Shown here: positions 1 to 9,308 of the stretch, in pieces | Layout of the letters: the number at the start of each line of letters is the position of its first letter | How positions within the stretch are numbered: position 1 is the first letter of the stretch | Origin: Sphingomonas sediminicola | Lineage (GTDB): Bacteria > Pseudomonadota > Alphaproteobacteria > Sphingomonadales > Sphingomonadaceae | Direction of reading: 5' to 3' | Assembly (NCBI RefSeq): GCF_014489515.1 | Contig: NZ_CP060782.1 | Location: 868,001 to 932,000, forward strand | DNA: 64,000 bases | Position numbers and translations under genes: made by a program | The notes under the pieces: generated by a model | Databases searched by the model: none | Told to the model about the DNA's origin: nothing | Seen by the model: the letters and a program-made list of their open reading frames with translations, nothing else

Positions 1-633
1 CTCGACCGAGCGCGGTTGAAGGCCAAGCTAGCGACCTTCCAGGTCATGGATGCCGAAGCGCTCCAGTTCGAAGACGGCTCATTCGATGTCGCGGCGACCC
101 TGTATGTCCTGCGACACCTGCCCAATCCTCGAGCCGCCTGCCGTGAGCTGCATCGCATCCTGCGACCCGGTGGAAAGCTGGTCGCAGCGGTTGGCGCGAG
201 ACCGACCCCCTTCTCGGCGAGCGCCGTAGCATCGGGAATTGGCGCCCTGTCAGACCGCCTGTTCGCCGCGGTGGGGCGTCGTGCGCTGTCGCCCGAGTTC
301 CTGCGCAGGTTTCTTGACCGACAAGGAGTGCCGTCGAGCAGGGGACATGCCGCGCACCACGGAAATGAAGATGTGAGCGGGATGCTCGCGGCAGTGGGAT
401 TCAAGAACATCCGCCGGGAATGGTGGGGAGAGCGCTTCCAGCTGACGCCGGAGGAATTCTGGGACGTGCAGGCGGTTTTCGACAGCGAAGCCAGGGAACG
501 CCTGACCGCATTGCCGGACGCGGAGGCGGAGAAGCTGAAGCGAAAGTTCGTCAGCGAGTGTAAGGTCCTTGCAGACCGGGGCGCCTCTCTGGTGTATCGT
601 ACGGGCGCGATCATCTATTCGGCGGAGCGCTGA
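1..633 (+). CDS. Class I SAM-dependent methyltransferase, 5' partial
   Basis: The frame is open from base 1, so the start codon and the SAM-binding glycine loop lie outside the window. The remaining ~210 residues carry the later class I (Rossmann) methyltransferase motifs: DAEALQFEDGSFD, then LRHLPNP, then HRILRPGGKLV, in the order and spacing of the Methyltransf_11/UbiE-like fold. The C-terminal half (LTPEEFWDVQ and onward) is family-specific and I cannot tie it to a substrate. It converges with the zinc-ribbon methyltransferase at 652-1671, with 18 bases between the two stop codons. It probably ends an operon entering from the left. The TTG at base 16 is only an internal codon. The fold is confident; the substrate is unknown. 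Confidence 0.75.
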   Translation, partial: LDRARLKAKLATFQVMDAEALQFEDGSFDVAATLYVLRHLPNPRAACRELHRILRPGGKLVAAVGARPTPFSASAVASGIGALSDRLFAAVGRRALSPEFLRRFLDRQGVPSSRGHAAHHGNEDVSGMLAAVGFKNIRREWWGERFQLTPEEFWDVQAVFDSEARERLTALPDAEAEKLKRKFVSECKVLADRGASLVYRTGAIIYSAER

Positions 634-651
634 AAGCGTCCTGGCCTGGGG

Positions 652-1671
652 CTAATGAAGCCACACCTTCGCACCGGTAACCCGGAAATATGGCGAGATG
701 ATCAGGAAAAGTGGACGCAGCACAGCGGATTGCGACACGGCGTTGAAAAGCCGTGCGAGTTTACCCTTCGCCTTGTTGAAATAGGCGATATGTGCCTCGG
801 GAACTGTCGGAACGATGATGCTGAATTGAAGGTGGGTACGCCGGCGCAAGCGCCTGGCTAGCCGGAAGCTGCTCATCAGGACCGTGTCCGAGTAGACCTT
901 GCCGCTCCGCCACCGGACGTACGACGCCTGCAGTGATCGCGGCAGCCATCCCACGCCCCAAACGAAGACGTGAGGCTCTGCGGTCAGACTGAACCGGTTT
1001 GGAGTGGAAAATGCGGCGCGGCCGCCGGGCTGAAGGACCCGATCGATCTCGGCGAGATAGGCGTCGGGATCGTGGACGTGCTCGATGACATCGAGCGAAA
1101 CGACTGCAGGCACGCTAGAGTCCGCCAACGGCAAGGCCTCTGCCATCGCGGCGGCCAGCATCGGCCTCCCGCCGCATTCGCTCACGAACTTCTTGGCAAC
1201 GACCAGCCAGGTCATCGACACGTCGATCCCGATCAAACATCGACCGGGCTGCAATTTTGCTGCCGCGGCCATGAGCATGCCGCCGCCGCAACCGAGATCG
1301 AGGAATGGGCCGTCAGCGACGACCGGCCTGAGCCAGCTCTTGAGGTCCTCCCGAAGTTGGGCGCTTCCCTGAAGGACTTCCCGCGACCGACGAGCGATCC
1401 TGGCTTCGTCCCACCCGTGACGGCGAGAGTACACCTCGGTGACTAGCTCTTTGAGAGGGAGATGGGCAGCCGACAATTCGCGCGCAGTCTTGGTGTCGTC
1501 GATAGCGTCGATCCAACTTGGGATCGACAGTCTCAAATCCGGTATGCCGTCGATGACGTCGAATTCGCGATTGCAGCCTTCGCAGGTTAACCACATTGCG
1601 CGATTCTTGAGGACGCCCTTGCAAGCCGGGCATCGCCTAAGCGGAACAGGAAACGCGGCCGTTCGACGCAT
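652..1671 (-). CDS. Zinc-ribbon class I SAM-dependent methyltransferase
   Basis: A 339-residue protein starting at ATG. Residues ~14-33 form a CPAC...CEGC zinc ribbon of the Trm112-like type, followed by FDVIDGIPDLRL, the usual linker in methyltransferases carrying this ribbon. The catalytic domain begins near residue 123 with the glycine motif FLDLGCGGGML and continues with IGIDVS, a motif III region SLDVIEHVHDPDAY, and VLQPGG. It resembles the protein at 7391-8398 throughout (ribbon, linker, motif order), so the two are probably paralogues. Such proteins are common in polysaccharide and glycolipid loci, but the acceptor cannot be read from sequence. It is divergent from the 1856 operon with a 184-base gap. 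Confidence 0.8.
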   Translation of the reverse strand: MRRTAAFPVPLRRCPACKGVLKNRAMWLTCEGCNREFDVIDGIPDLRLSIPSWIDAIDDTKTARELSAAHLPLKELVTEVYSRRHGWDEARIARRSREVLQGSAQLREDLKSWLRPVVADGPFLDLGCGGGMLMAAAAKLQPGRCLIGIDVSMTWLVVAKKFVSECGGRPMLAAAMAEALPLADSSVPAVVSLDVIEHVHDPDAYLAEIDRVLQPGGRAAFSTPNRFSLTAEPHVFVWGVGWLPRSLQASYVRWRSGKVYSDTVLMSSFRLARRLRRRTHLQFSIIVPTVPEAHIAYFNKAKGKLARLFNAVSQSAVLRPLFLIISPYFRVTGAKVWLH

Positions 1672-1855
1672 GCGTTCCTCGCTGCATCAGCCCACCGTCC
1701 AAACGCGTGATACTTGTTCGGCCCTGCGATGCACGCGCAAACTCGGAACAACTGACTGAACTGGACGGGGAGTGCGCCCTGCCTCAAATTGGGACGAGCG
1801 GGACTCGGCCATTGTTAGGCTTGCCAACTTTCGTTAAATTAACAATGATTTAGAA

Positions 1856-3411
1856 ATGCGGGGCCCGAGCATGAATCTCCACCCAGCCGGCTCGTTCGGC
1901 GCGGCCGATGATGTCGGTCGCAAGTCCGAAGCGTCGACGGTTGCCATTATCGGTGGGGGCCCAGCGGGGCTTACTGCTGCTTACGAGCTTCAGAAACACA
2001 GCGAAGCGTATCACCCCGTGGTCTTCGAAGAGAGCGACCAGGTTGGCGGCATTTCCCGCACGGAAATGTACAAGGGCTATCGCTACGACATCGGCGGGCA
2101 TCGCTTCTTCACCAAGGTGAAGTCGGTTGAGGCCCTGTGGAAGGAAGTGCTGCCAAACGATTTCCTGCAGCGCCCTCGGATGAGCCGCATCTTCTATCGG
2201 AACAAGTATTACGACTACCCGCTGAAACCACTCAACGCGCTTCTGAATATGGGTCCGTATGAGTCCATGCGGATCATGCTCAGCTATGCGAAGTGGAAGG
2301 TTCGCCCGAGCCGCGAGGAAGTCACTTTCGAGCAGTGGGTGACCAACCGCTTCGGCGGACGCCTCTTCTGGCACTTCTTCAAGTCCTACACAGAGAAGGT
2401 GTGGGGAATCCCTGCAATGAGATCCGTGCCGACTGGGCGGCCCAGCGCATCAAGAACCTGTCGCTTCGCAAGGCTATATGGAATGCCTTTTCGGGCTCGA
2501 ACGACACGCACAGCCTGATCGAGAAGTTCGACTATCCGCGCCTCGGCCCGGGCATGATGTGGGAAGCGTTCCGCGACCGTGTCGAGGACCAGGGCGGCGA
2601 GGTCCGGATGGAGCAGAAGGTCCGCCGGATCTTCCGCGACGAGAACAGGGTTCGCGCCGTTGAGGTCGAGAATGCCGACGGCTCAACCTACGAGTTCGCC
2701 GCGGACCAATTCATCTCGTCCATGCCGATTTCAGCGTTGGTCGAAAATATGGTTCCGCCGGCTCCAGACCACGTCCGCGAAGCCGCCAAGAAGCTTCGTT
2801 ATCGCGACTTCCTGATGGTCACCCTGATCATCGAGGGCGAGAACATGTTCCCGGACAACTGGATCTACATTCACTCGCCGGACGTGAAGGTCGGCCGGAT
2901 CCAGAATTTCCGGTCCTGGTCCGAGGAAATGATTCCGGAGCCGAACCGTTCGAGCCTCGGCATGGAGTATTTCTGCAACGAGAACGACGAACTCTGGGAC
3001 AAGGATGATAAGGAGCTTCTGGCCCAGGCGGAGCGAGAGCTGCGCACGCTGAACCTGGTCGGCGACGCTCCCGTGCTCGACGGTAAGGTGATCCGCCAGC
3101 GCAAGGCCTATCCGCTCTACGATGGCGATTATCGCGACGCGCTCGAGACCATCCGCGAGTGGCTGGCGACAATCCCGAACCTGCAGGCGGTCGGCCGTAA
3201 CGGGATGCACCGCTACAACAACCAGGACCACTCGATGCTCACCGCCATGCTGGCCGTGAAGAACATCCTTGGCGAGAATCACGACCTGTGGGCCGTGAAC
3301 GTCGAGGAGGAGTATCACGAGGAGGTCAGGGAGCCCGAGGAATCAGAGCAGCGCGCGATGGGGCATTCCGAGAGGCTTCAGCCGACCAGGATTCTCGCAG
3401 GGGCGAAATGA
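1856..3411 (+). CDS. FAD/NAD(P)-dependent oxidoreductase, UDP-galactopyranose-mutase-like (one frameshift)
   Basis: Flavoprotein of about 518 residues when joined. The N-terminus has the dinucleotide-binding motif VAIIGGGPAGLTAAYELQ, then SDQVGGISRTE and YDIGGHRFFTK, typical of the UDP-galactopyranose mutase/protoporphyrinogen-oxidase-like superfamily. The C-terminus has GRNGMHRYNNQDHSM, where the FAD closes. The frame is broken at 2410-2413 (reading GIP, then CNEIRADW): restoring one C to the CCC run gives the continuous family motif KVWGIPCNEIRADW. ATG 1856 is used; ATG 1871 is also possible and neither has a strong Shine-Dalgarno. It leads a plus-strand operon with a GT2 three bases downstream, consistent with a role in sugar or lipid-carrier modification. 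Exact reaction unknown. Confidence 0.82.
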
Positions 3412-3414
3412 ACT

Positions 3415-4452
3415 GTGCGTCAGCCGGTTTCCATCATCGTTCCGGCGTACAACGCTGAATCCACCCTTCCCGAATGCTTGAGCGCTCTGCGGGCGGCGAT
3501 GCGGCCCGGGGACGAACTCATGCTGTTCGACGATGGATCGACCGATGCGACGCGCAGTATCGCCGAGGCAGCCGGAGCTAAGATTGTCCGTAATGCAGGC
3601 TCCCCGAAAGGCCCTGCGCACGGCCGCAATGTCGCGGCTGCCCACGCAAGCCAGCCCTACATTATGTTCGTCGATGCTGACGTGATCATCCACAAGGATG
3701 CGATCGAAAAGTTGGCTGAAGAGGTTGAGCGGACAGGCGCTGTCGCGGCGTTCGGATCATACGACGATCATCCGCGCTCGAGGCGGCTGCCGGCGCTCTA
3801 CGCAAACTTGCGGCATCACTTCGTGCATCAGTCGGGCAATCGCGATGCGACGACCTTCTGGACGGGCATCGGGCTGATCGAGACCGAGGCGTTTCGGGAG
3901 TTTGGCGGCTACGACGACGTCCTGTTCGCGCATCCCAGCATCGAGGATGTCGAGCTGGGGATGAGGCTGATCAATTCGGGTAAGACGATCCGACTGGTGC
4001 CCGAAGCGCAGGGCACGCACTGGAAGGACTGGACGCTCTGGAGGGTGTGGCACACCGACGTTGTGCGCCGGGCGCTTCCGTGGTCTCGGCTTATTGCCGA
4101 TGGGCAGCTGGCGGTGCCGGACCTCAACCTTGCCAGGAAGGAGCGAATCCTGGCGCTTACGGCATTCTCCATTCCCGTGTTTGTGATTGGCGGATTATTC
4201 GAGAGCTACTTCTGGATTGGAGCTGGAGCGCTTATCGCATTCTATCTGTTCGGTATTCGCAAGTTCCTTGGCGTCCTGACCCGCCGAATGAATCCGCTTC
4301 AGCTAGCCGGCGCGGCCGCGATGCACTGGTTCTATCACTTATACGCGAGCGTAACGTACGCGCTGGTGATGCTGGGGACCCGGATTGGGCTCCGGCGTCA
4401 CGCGGACCGCAACACGCCGGTGCCGCTGAAGCGCGCCGAACTAGCCCAGTAA
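3415..4452 (+). CDS. Family 2 glycosyltransferase with C-terminal membrane segments
   Basis: A 345-residue protein starting at GTG, three bases after the upstream stop. The GT-A fold opens with VSIIVPAYNAESTLPECL and carries DDGSTD (nucleotide binding) and the DXD-type FVDADV. Further on are FWTGIGLIETEAF and the acceptor-side acidic motif SIEDVELGMRL, in the position of the ED of GT2 enzymes. Two hydrophobic stretches (residues ~245-280 and ~295-325) suggest a membrane-anchored enzyme acting on lipid-linked sugar at the inner membrane. It is co-transcribed with the flavoprotein before it and the Gfo/Idh oxidoreductase after it. Donor and acceptor are unknown. Confidence 0.85.
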   Translation: MRQPVSIIVPAYNAESTLPECLSALRAAMRPGDELMLFDDGSTDATRSIAEAAGAKIVRNAGSPKGPAHGRNVAAAHASQPYIMFVDADVIIHKDAIEKLAEEVERTGAVAAFGSYDDHPRSRRLPALYANLRHHFVHQSGNRDATTFWTGIGLIETEAFREFGGYDDVLFAHPSIEDVELGMRLINSGKTIRLVPEAQGTHWKDWTLWRVWHTDVVRRALPWSRLIADGQLAVPDLNLARKERILALTAFSIPVFVIGGLFESYFWIGAGALIAFYLFGIRKFLGVLTRRMNPLQLAGAAAMHWFYHLYASVTYALVMLGTRIGLRRHADRNTPVPLKRAELAQ

Positions 4453-4477
4453 CGCCGGCCAGTTTACGATCTCCAAC

Positions 4478-5506
4478 ATGCCGAAAACTCGGGTCGCCAT
4501 CGCGGGCCTCGGCAGGGCCGCCAAAGCCATTCATATTCCGGCGCTTCGGAAGCTGCCGGACGTTAGCGTCATAGGCGGTTACGACCCCGTGCCGCAGAAT
4601 ATGGATTTTCCGGTCTTTGCGTCGCTGGATGAGCTGCTTGCGCTCAAGCCCGAAATCGTTGTCATCGCAACGCCTCCAGCCGCGCATCTTGTGATCGCGG
4701 TTGCAGCGCTGCAGGCCGGGGCGCACGTCTTTTGCGAGAAGCCGCTCGCCAATAGCGTCGAGGAAGCTGACGAGATCGCCGCTGCCGCCAAAGCGGCCGG
4801 ACGACTTGTCTGCGTGAACAGCGAATTCCCGTTCATGCCGACGCATCTCGCAGCCGCCCGCGAGATCGGGAGCGACCGGTTCGGGCGGCTGTTGTTCGTG
4901 GAAGCGCGCCAGACCTTCGTCGTGACTGACGAGACGGAGGCCGGCTGGAGGGGCGAGGACCTTCAGCGGACCTTCAAGGAATTCGGGACCCACGTCATCG
5001 ACTTGTGCAAGGCTTTCTTCGGAGAGCAGCCGAAGGCGATGCAGGTGCGAATGCCTCGCCCCTTTGCGGCAGGCGGCCCAGATTACCTCAACTTGGTCCA
5101 GCTGGAATTCAGCGGCGATCGCGTCGCACAGATCACGCTCGACCGACTGACCAAGGGACGGCACCATTACCTCGATCTTCGGCTCGTCGGCGAGAAGGGA
5201 ACGATCGAGACCAGTATCGGGGGAAGCGCGGAGGTGACCCTCGGCCTGAGGCCTCAGGGGCGCAAACCCTTCGTCGATCTGGGTGTCCACATGGGCGGTG
5301 TGGCACGGCTTTATCATGGAGATCGCTACACGACCCTGGCGAAGGCTCCGCTGGACCTCTTTGCCGACGCGACCGCACGCCTCTTTCGGGATTTCCTCGA
5401 CGCGATCGGCGAAGGGCGAGAACCGCCCAACGGCATCGCGGAGGCGCGGAACACGCTTGATCTGGTCTATCGCTCCTATGCGGAGGCGGAGGCACGACGG
5501 TCTTGA
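4478..5506 (+). CDS. Gfo/Idh/MocA family oxidoreductase
   Basis: A 342-residue NAD(P)-dependent sugar dehydrogenase of the Gfo/Idh/MocA family. It has an N-terminal Rossmann motif VAIAGLGRAAKAIHIPAL, then VVIATPP and the catalytic-lysine motif FCEKPLANS near residue 88, and a C-terminal alpha/beta domain. This is one of three such proteins in the first 15 kb (others at 6342-7382 and 14160-15188), each different in sequence, pointing to several oxidation or isomerisation steps on nucleotide sugars or their products. Its stop overlaps the TTG start of the next gene (shared bases 5503-5506), implying translational coupling. Substrate not identified. Confidence 0.85.
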   Translation: MPKTRVAIAGLGRAAKAIHIPALRKLPDVSVIGGYDPVPQNMDFPVFASLDELLALKPEIVVIATPPAAHLVIAVAALQAGAHVFCEKPLANSVEEADEIAAAAKAAGRLVCVNSEFPFMPTHLAAAREIGSDRFGRLLFVEARQTFVVTDETEAGWRGEDLQRTFKEFGTHVIDLCKAFFGEQPKAMQVRMPRPFAAGGPDYLNLVQLEFSGDRVAQITLDRLTKGRHHYLDLRLVGEKGTIETSIGGSAEVTLGLRPQGRKPFVDLGVHMGGVARLYHGDRYTTLAKAPLDLFADATARLFRDFLDAIGEGREPPNGIAEARNTLDLVYRSYAEAEARRS

Positions 5507-6345
5507 CCGACTTGGCCCTCGCGATCGCTACCAAAGGCGAGTGGGATCCGGACGCATTGCTGTCTGCCATTCGAAAGGCGGGAGTCCCGCCTTCCGTCGA
5601 AATCCATGTCGCATGCGATCCCAAATTTGTGCCTGCGACTTCTACAACAGGACTGACGATCCACTTGCGAGATGGCAAATCGCTGTTCGAGCTGTGGGGT
5701 GTGGCGATCGACCGAACCAAGGCCGGGTGGGTCGCCATCCTTCACGCTGATGCGCTCCCGGCACCTGGCTGGTTTGCCGCCATGGCAGAAGCGATCGAGC
5801 GGGAAGGTTGGAGCGACGGCTATTGGGGCCCCGTCGAGCCTGATTTCGGCCCAGATGATCCTCGTACGGTCGGGTACTTCACCGAGTACGTCCAGTTCCG
5901 CTGGCCGATCCCGATCGACATGAAAGAGGTCCCTGGAAGCAATCTCGTATTGCCTCGACAAAGACTGGGATTCCCGGGCGACGATTTTTCCAAGACCAAG
6001 CTGCTTGGCGAAGGCTTTGCACCGAAGCTCGTAGAACAGGCTCGCGTTCGATACGCCCGTTCCTACCGGTTCGCCGAATATTGCGGGCGCCGTTTCCGCC
6101 ATGGCCGCGCCTATGCGGCCAAGCGCACGCCGAAGCTCTCGCTTCTGAAGACCATCCCGATGACCCTTGTCCTGCCGGCGGTACGGACGGACCGTATTCT
6201 TGCCCACGCTTTTCAGCATCGGCAGGGCGGCCTCTCCTGGCTGCGTTGGTTCCCTCGGATCTTGATCGCCGAGACCTGCTGGTCGGCGGGCGAGCTGGTC
6301 GGCTACGTCACCGGCCGCCCGGGCGATCCGTCCCAGCTCGACTAG
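5503..6345 (+). CDS. GT2-like glycosyltransferase of a four-member local family
   Basis: A 280-residue protein with a TTG start overlapping the preceding stop. It has the layout of a reduced GT2 domain: a nucleotide-fold start (LALAIATKGEW), VAILHADALPAPGWFAAM in the position of the DXD strand, GSNLVLPRQ as the mid-domain loop, then a basic amphipathic region and a hydrophobic C-terminal segment ending ETCWSAGELVGY. The same order, especially the APGW motif and the closing W-x-x-GE motif, recurs in the proteins at 8403-9308, 9309-10205 and 13316-14167. Its TAG stop interlocks with the TAG of the opposing gene in the palindrome CTAG (6342-6345). Catalytic competence is uncertain because a clear DXD is not seen. 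Confidence 0.68.
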   Translation: MTDLALAIATKGEWDPDALLSAIRKAGVPPSVEIHVACDPKFVPATSTTGLTIHLRDGKSLFELWGVAIDRTKAGWVAILHADALPAPGWFAAMAEAIEREGWSDGYWGPVEPDFGPDDPRTVGYFTEYVQFRWPIPIDMKEVPGSNLVLPRQRLGFPGDDFSKTKLLGEGFAPKLVEQARVRYARSYRFAEYCGRRFRHGRAYAAKRTPKLSLLKTIPMTLVLPAVRTDRILAHAFQHRQGGLSWLRWFPRILIAETCWSAGELVGYVTGRPGDPSQLD

Positions 6346-7382
6346 GGTAGGGCGGGCAATTTGACGCAGTCGCGGGTGGCTTCGCTCGCATAGGTCGCCT
6401 GGGCGATCTGGACGGCGCGCAATCCATCGGCAGCGACCGCCAGTCGCCCACTGTGCGGCTTGCCATTCGCGGCTGCCACGAAGTCCGCGAGTTCCTCGAC
6501 GAACGTCTGGATGACCGTGCTCTGCCAGCCCTTCACCTTCTCTCGAAGGATGGCCTTCGGATAGAAATGGCGCTGAACCGATTTGCTGCCGCCCGGTTTG
6601 TCGAGCTTCACGACGGTGGCCATCATCGGAGCATAATAAGCTCGCGCCAATCCGCGATCGCCGTAGGCTTCGATGTGGAAGCGGTAGCCGCGCCATTCGT
6701 GCCAGCTGGCTTCGATCGAAGCGGTCGTCCCTTCCGCAGTCCGAAGCAGTGCGATGCCCTCGTCCTCGACGCCCAGCTTCCAGACCTTGTTGGTAGCGAA
6801 ACCGAAGACCTCGGTCGGATCTCCGATCATGTAACGGACGAGATCGATCACGTGCGTGCCATTGTCCATGAGCGCCCCGCCGCCCATGACTTCCTTGTCG
6901 TACATCCAGGGTGCTTTGAACTCAGCGAGCCCGCTGTGCCCGGTGTAGGCGCGGACATGAGAGAGCGTTCCGATGTCGCCGGATGCGACGACGTCCCTGA
7001 CCAGCTTCAGCGCATCGAAGTAGCGGTGGTTGTATCCAACGGTGAGCAGCGTGCCAGCCTTGCGCGCCGCGAGGATCATGCGTTCGCAGGCATCGGGAGT
7101 GGCGGCCATCGGCTTTTCGACCAGCACGTGCTTCCCCGCTGAAGCCGCAGCGACCGCCAGGGGTTCGTGAAGTGGAGGAGGTGTGGAGATGATGATTGCG
7201 TCCACGTCCTTCGCGGCAACCAACTCGTTGGCGTCAGCGTAATAAATTGCCTCCGGCGCGGCCGAGCGGGCTCGGGCCCCATCAAGGTCACTGACCGCTA
7301 CGAGCTCGCAAGAATTGGATTTTGTGAGGGCGTCCGCACGGATCTTTCCGATCGCCCCTGCTCCGATGAGCCCGAACCGCAT
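6342..7382 (-). CDS. Gfo/Idh/MocA family oxidoreductase
   Basis: A 346-residue protein. The frame runs far upstream, but the ATG at 7382 starts the canonical Rossmann motif MRFGLIGAGAIGKIRADAL, so I use it. Further motifs are AIIISTPPPLH, LVEKPMAAT (catalytic lysine) and VGYNHRYFD. The C-terminal domain includes MGGGALMDNGTHVIDL, a typical Gfo/Idh/MocA active-site loop. It is the last gene of the minus-strand operon that starts at 15188, with eight bases separating it from the methyltransferase upstream. Probably acts on a sugar or sugar-nucleotide used by the neighbouring glycosyltransferases; exact substrate unknown. Confidence 0.86.
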   Translation of the reverse strand: MRFGLIGAGAIGKIRADALTKSNSCELVAVSDLDGARARSAAPEAIYYADANELVAAKDVDAIIISTPPPLHEPLAVAAASAGKHVLVEKPMAATPDACERMILAARKAGTLLTVGYNHRYFDALKLVRDVVASGDIGTLSHVRAYTGHSGLAEFKAPWMYDKEVMGGGALMDNGTHVIDLVRYMIGDPTEVFGFATNKVWKLGVEDEGIALLRTAEGTTASIEASWHEWRGYRFHIEAYGDRGLARAYYAPMMATVVKLDKPGGSKSVQRHFYPKAILREKVKGWQSTVIQTFVEELADFVAAANGKPHSGRLAVAADGLRAVQIAQATYASEATRDCVKLPALP

Positions 7383-7390
7383 GACTTCGC

Positions 7391-8398
7391 TCAACTGGCT
7401 TCTTCCTTCACGAACAGGGATTGGAACACGGGTCCGGCCACGACCAGGACTGTACGAAGCAGCGGCACTTTGGCGAGCCCGGAGTACAGGCCTGCTGCAA
7501 ATCTGAAGAGCCTCGAGCGGCCTTTGAGCCCGGATGCGTCGAATTCCAATGGTCTTCGATCGACCTGCCGAAGCCCGGCTGACTTCGCCATCCGCCGAAC
7601 CGAGCCGGGACTCACGAAGCTGACCGCGCGAAGGATATCGACGCCGTGGCGGCGATTGAGCATGTTTGAGCGCAATCCGGCGGGTACCAGGCCTGCCGCC
7701 CAAACGCCGGTCGCCGGATGGGGCCCGACCCACCGCCGGTTGCTCGACGAGACGTAGAGACGGCCACTCTGCTCCATTACACGACCAGACTCGCGCATGG
7801 CGGCGTCGGGGGAGCGCGTGTTTTCGAGAAGGTCGCTTGCCATCACATGGCTGAAAAGCTGATCGCGGAAGGGTAGGGCCTCGGCGTCGGCACAGACGAG
7901 CAGGGCTTCGAAGCCGAGATCTTTCAGCCTCTTCTGGGCGATGACTAGCCAGCGTAGCGCGATGTCGACGCCGGTTCGCCGTTCGAAACCGTCCTTTGCG
8001 GCAACGAGCGCGCCACCGCTCCCGCAACCGAGGTCGAGGAGCGAACGCCCTCCGGCCGGTGCGAGGAAGTGCATTGCGGGCGCAGCACGATCGGCCGCTC
8101 CCATGACGTAGTTTGTGAAATGCTGCGCGAGCCGGTCGGGGACATCGTCCGTGATTGAGTAATAGAAAGCGACCAGTGAGGCGAAGTCATGATCCAGAGC
8201 ATAGGCGTGAAGCTTGCCGGCCTTCGCCCTTTCGTCCTCGAGCGACAGATACTGATCCCCGCCCAAGCGAAAATCGGGGATCCCGAACAACACCGGGAAG
8301 TCGCGATTGCACGGGCCGCAGCGGTAAGCGCCGTCCTTCGCTTCAACAGGCGAGCGGCACGCGGGGCAAATGAATTCGATCGGTGCCAGCGCGGTCAT
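7391..8398 (-). CDS. Zinc-ribbon class I SAM-dependent methyltransferase
   Basis: A 335-residue protein with an N-terminal CPAC...CGPC zinc ribbon (residues ~11-32), linker DFPVLFGIPDFRL, and a Rossmann methyltransferase core (LLDLGCGSGGALVAA, TGVDIALRWL, ADAEALPFRD, VMASDLLENTRSPD). It is a divergent paralogue of the protein at 652-1671, sharing the ribbon, the linker and a basic hydrophobic C-terminus that could associate with the membrane. It sits four bases from the GT2 gene upstream and eight from the Gfo/Idh gene downstream. This suggests methylation of a sugar or lipid intermediate of the polysaccharide, which is inference from context. Confidence 0.8.
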   Translation of the reverse strand: MTALAPIEFICPACRSPVEAKDGAYRCGPCNRDFPVLFGIPDFRLGGDQYLSLEDERAKAGKLHAYALDHDFASLVAFYYSITDDVPDRLAQHFTNYVMGAADRAAPAMHFLAPAGGRSLLDLGCGSGGALVAAKDGFERRTGVDIALRWLVIAQKRLKDLGFEALLVCADAEALPFRDQLFSHVMASDLLENTRSPDAAMRESGRVMEQSGRLYVSSSNRRWVGPHPATGVWAAGLVPAGLRSNMLNRRHGVDILRAVSFVSPGSVRRMAKSAGLRQVDRRPLEFDASGLKGRSRLFRFAAGLYSGLAKVPLLRTVLVVAGPVFQSLFVKEEAS

Positions 8399-8402
8399 TC
8401 GA

Positions 8403-9308
8403 TCATCGCGAGGGCGTCGCCCGGGCCGCGAAGCGCCCGACGCTCTCGCCGAGGGCCCAGACGCAATAGAGCGTGAGGAGGTAGGGGGACGCCCGCAGCA
8501 TTTCCTTGCCGAGACCCTTGGCCTTGGCGGCTTTAACGGCTCGCATGAGCAGTAGGGGCGGCAGCGCTAGCGACGCAAGCGAGGCCAAAGCCCGCTTGGG
8601 CAATGCCGCATGGCCGAACCGTAGGCCGGCGAAATAGCGCGAATAGATGAAGCGCTGGGACGCGAAGAGACGCCACGAGAACCGCTTCTTGTGTAACATC
8701 ACCAGCTCGTTGAGTGACAGGAAGCGTCCGCCCTTTTCGAGCAGGAGCGGATGGACCGTCGTTTCCCAGAATCCGCTCGTCAGCAGCTCGCGCGGAATGC
8801 CTTCGAGCGCGCTGCGCCGGTAGGCGACGTTCATGCCCGGCAGAATCGCGCTGTCGCCCTGCGCAACGGGCGGAGAGAAGAAGCTGTATTCGCAAAGGTA
8901 GGTTGCCCAATCGAGGCCGGTGTCCGTGACGCCGTTGACGACGCTTCCCCCGACCGCGACGAGTTCGGGCCCGCCCTGGTCGAAAGCCTGCTTGATAGTA
9001 CGCGCCCAGCCCGGAGTTGGAACACAATGGTCCTCGGTGACCGCGACGATCGGCGCGCTGCTCGCTTCGTAGGCCAGGGTTCGCATCTCGGTCAGCGTCA
9101 TGCCGGGTGGGCAATCGATCAGCCGTACATGCGGATAGACTCGCCGGATGACGTCGGTGAGCTTGTCCTGCAATCGGTCGGCGATGACGATTTCGCAGCG
9201 CTCTCCGCTGACCACGGGATCGAGCGCTTCGATCGTCTCGATTACGCGGTCCGTGTCCTCGGTGCTGACGCGCCCGAGCACGACTGCGATGCTTTCCCCC
9301 GAACTCAT
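8403..9308 (-). CDS. GT2-like glycosyltransferase of the local four-member family
   Basis: A 301-residue protein with a GT-A like start (ESIAVVLGRVSTED), the acidic motif VAVTEDHCVPTPGW (TEDH in the DXD place), GSVVNG, LPGMNVAYRRSAL, and GFWETTVHP as the acceptor-side motif. After residue ~210 comes a basic region and two hydrophobic stretches, ending CVWALGESVGRF. This arrangement is shared with 5503-6345, 9309-10205 and 13316-14167. The gene begins directly after the stop of the next gene in the operon (no intergenic base). Likely an inner-membrane-associated transferase in polysaccharide assembly; sugar specificity unknown. Confidence 0.76.
   Translation of the reverse strand: MSSGESIAVVLGRVSTEDTDRVIETIEALDPVVSGERCEIVIADRLQDKLTDVIRRVYPHVRLIDCPPGMTLTEMRTLAYEASSAPIVAVTEDHCVPTPGWARTIKQAFDQGGPELVAVGGSVVNGVTDTGLDWATYLCEYSFFSPPVAQGDSAILPGMNVAYRRSALEGIPRELLTSGFWETTVHPLLLEKGGRFLSLNELVMLHKKRFSWRLFASQRFIYSRYFAGLRFGHAALPKRALASLASLALPPLLLMRAVKAAKAKGLGKEMLRASPYLLTLYCVWALGESVGRFAARATPSR

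Noticed and set aside
7383-8027. Long N-terminal extension of the Gfo/Idh gene ending at 6342
   Set aside because: It lies wholly inside the methyltransferase gene on the same strand; the Rossmann motif begins at ATG 7382.
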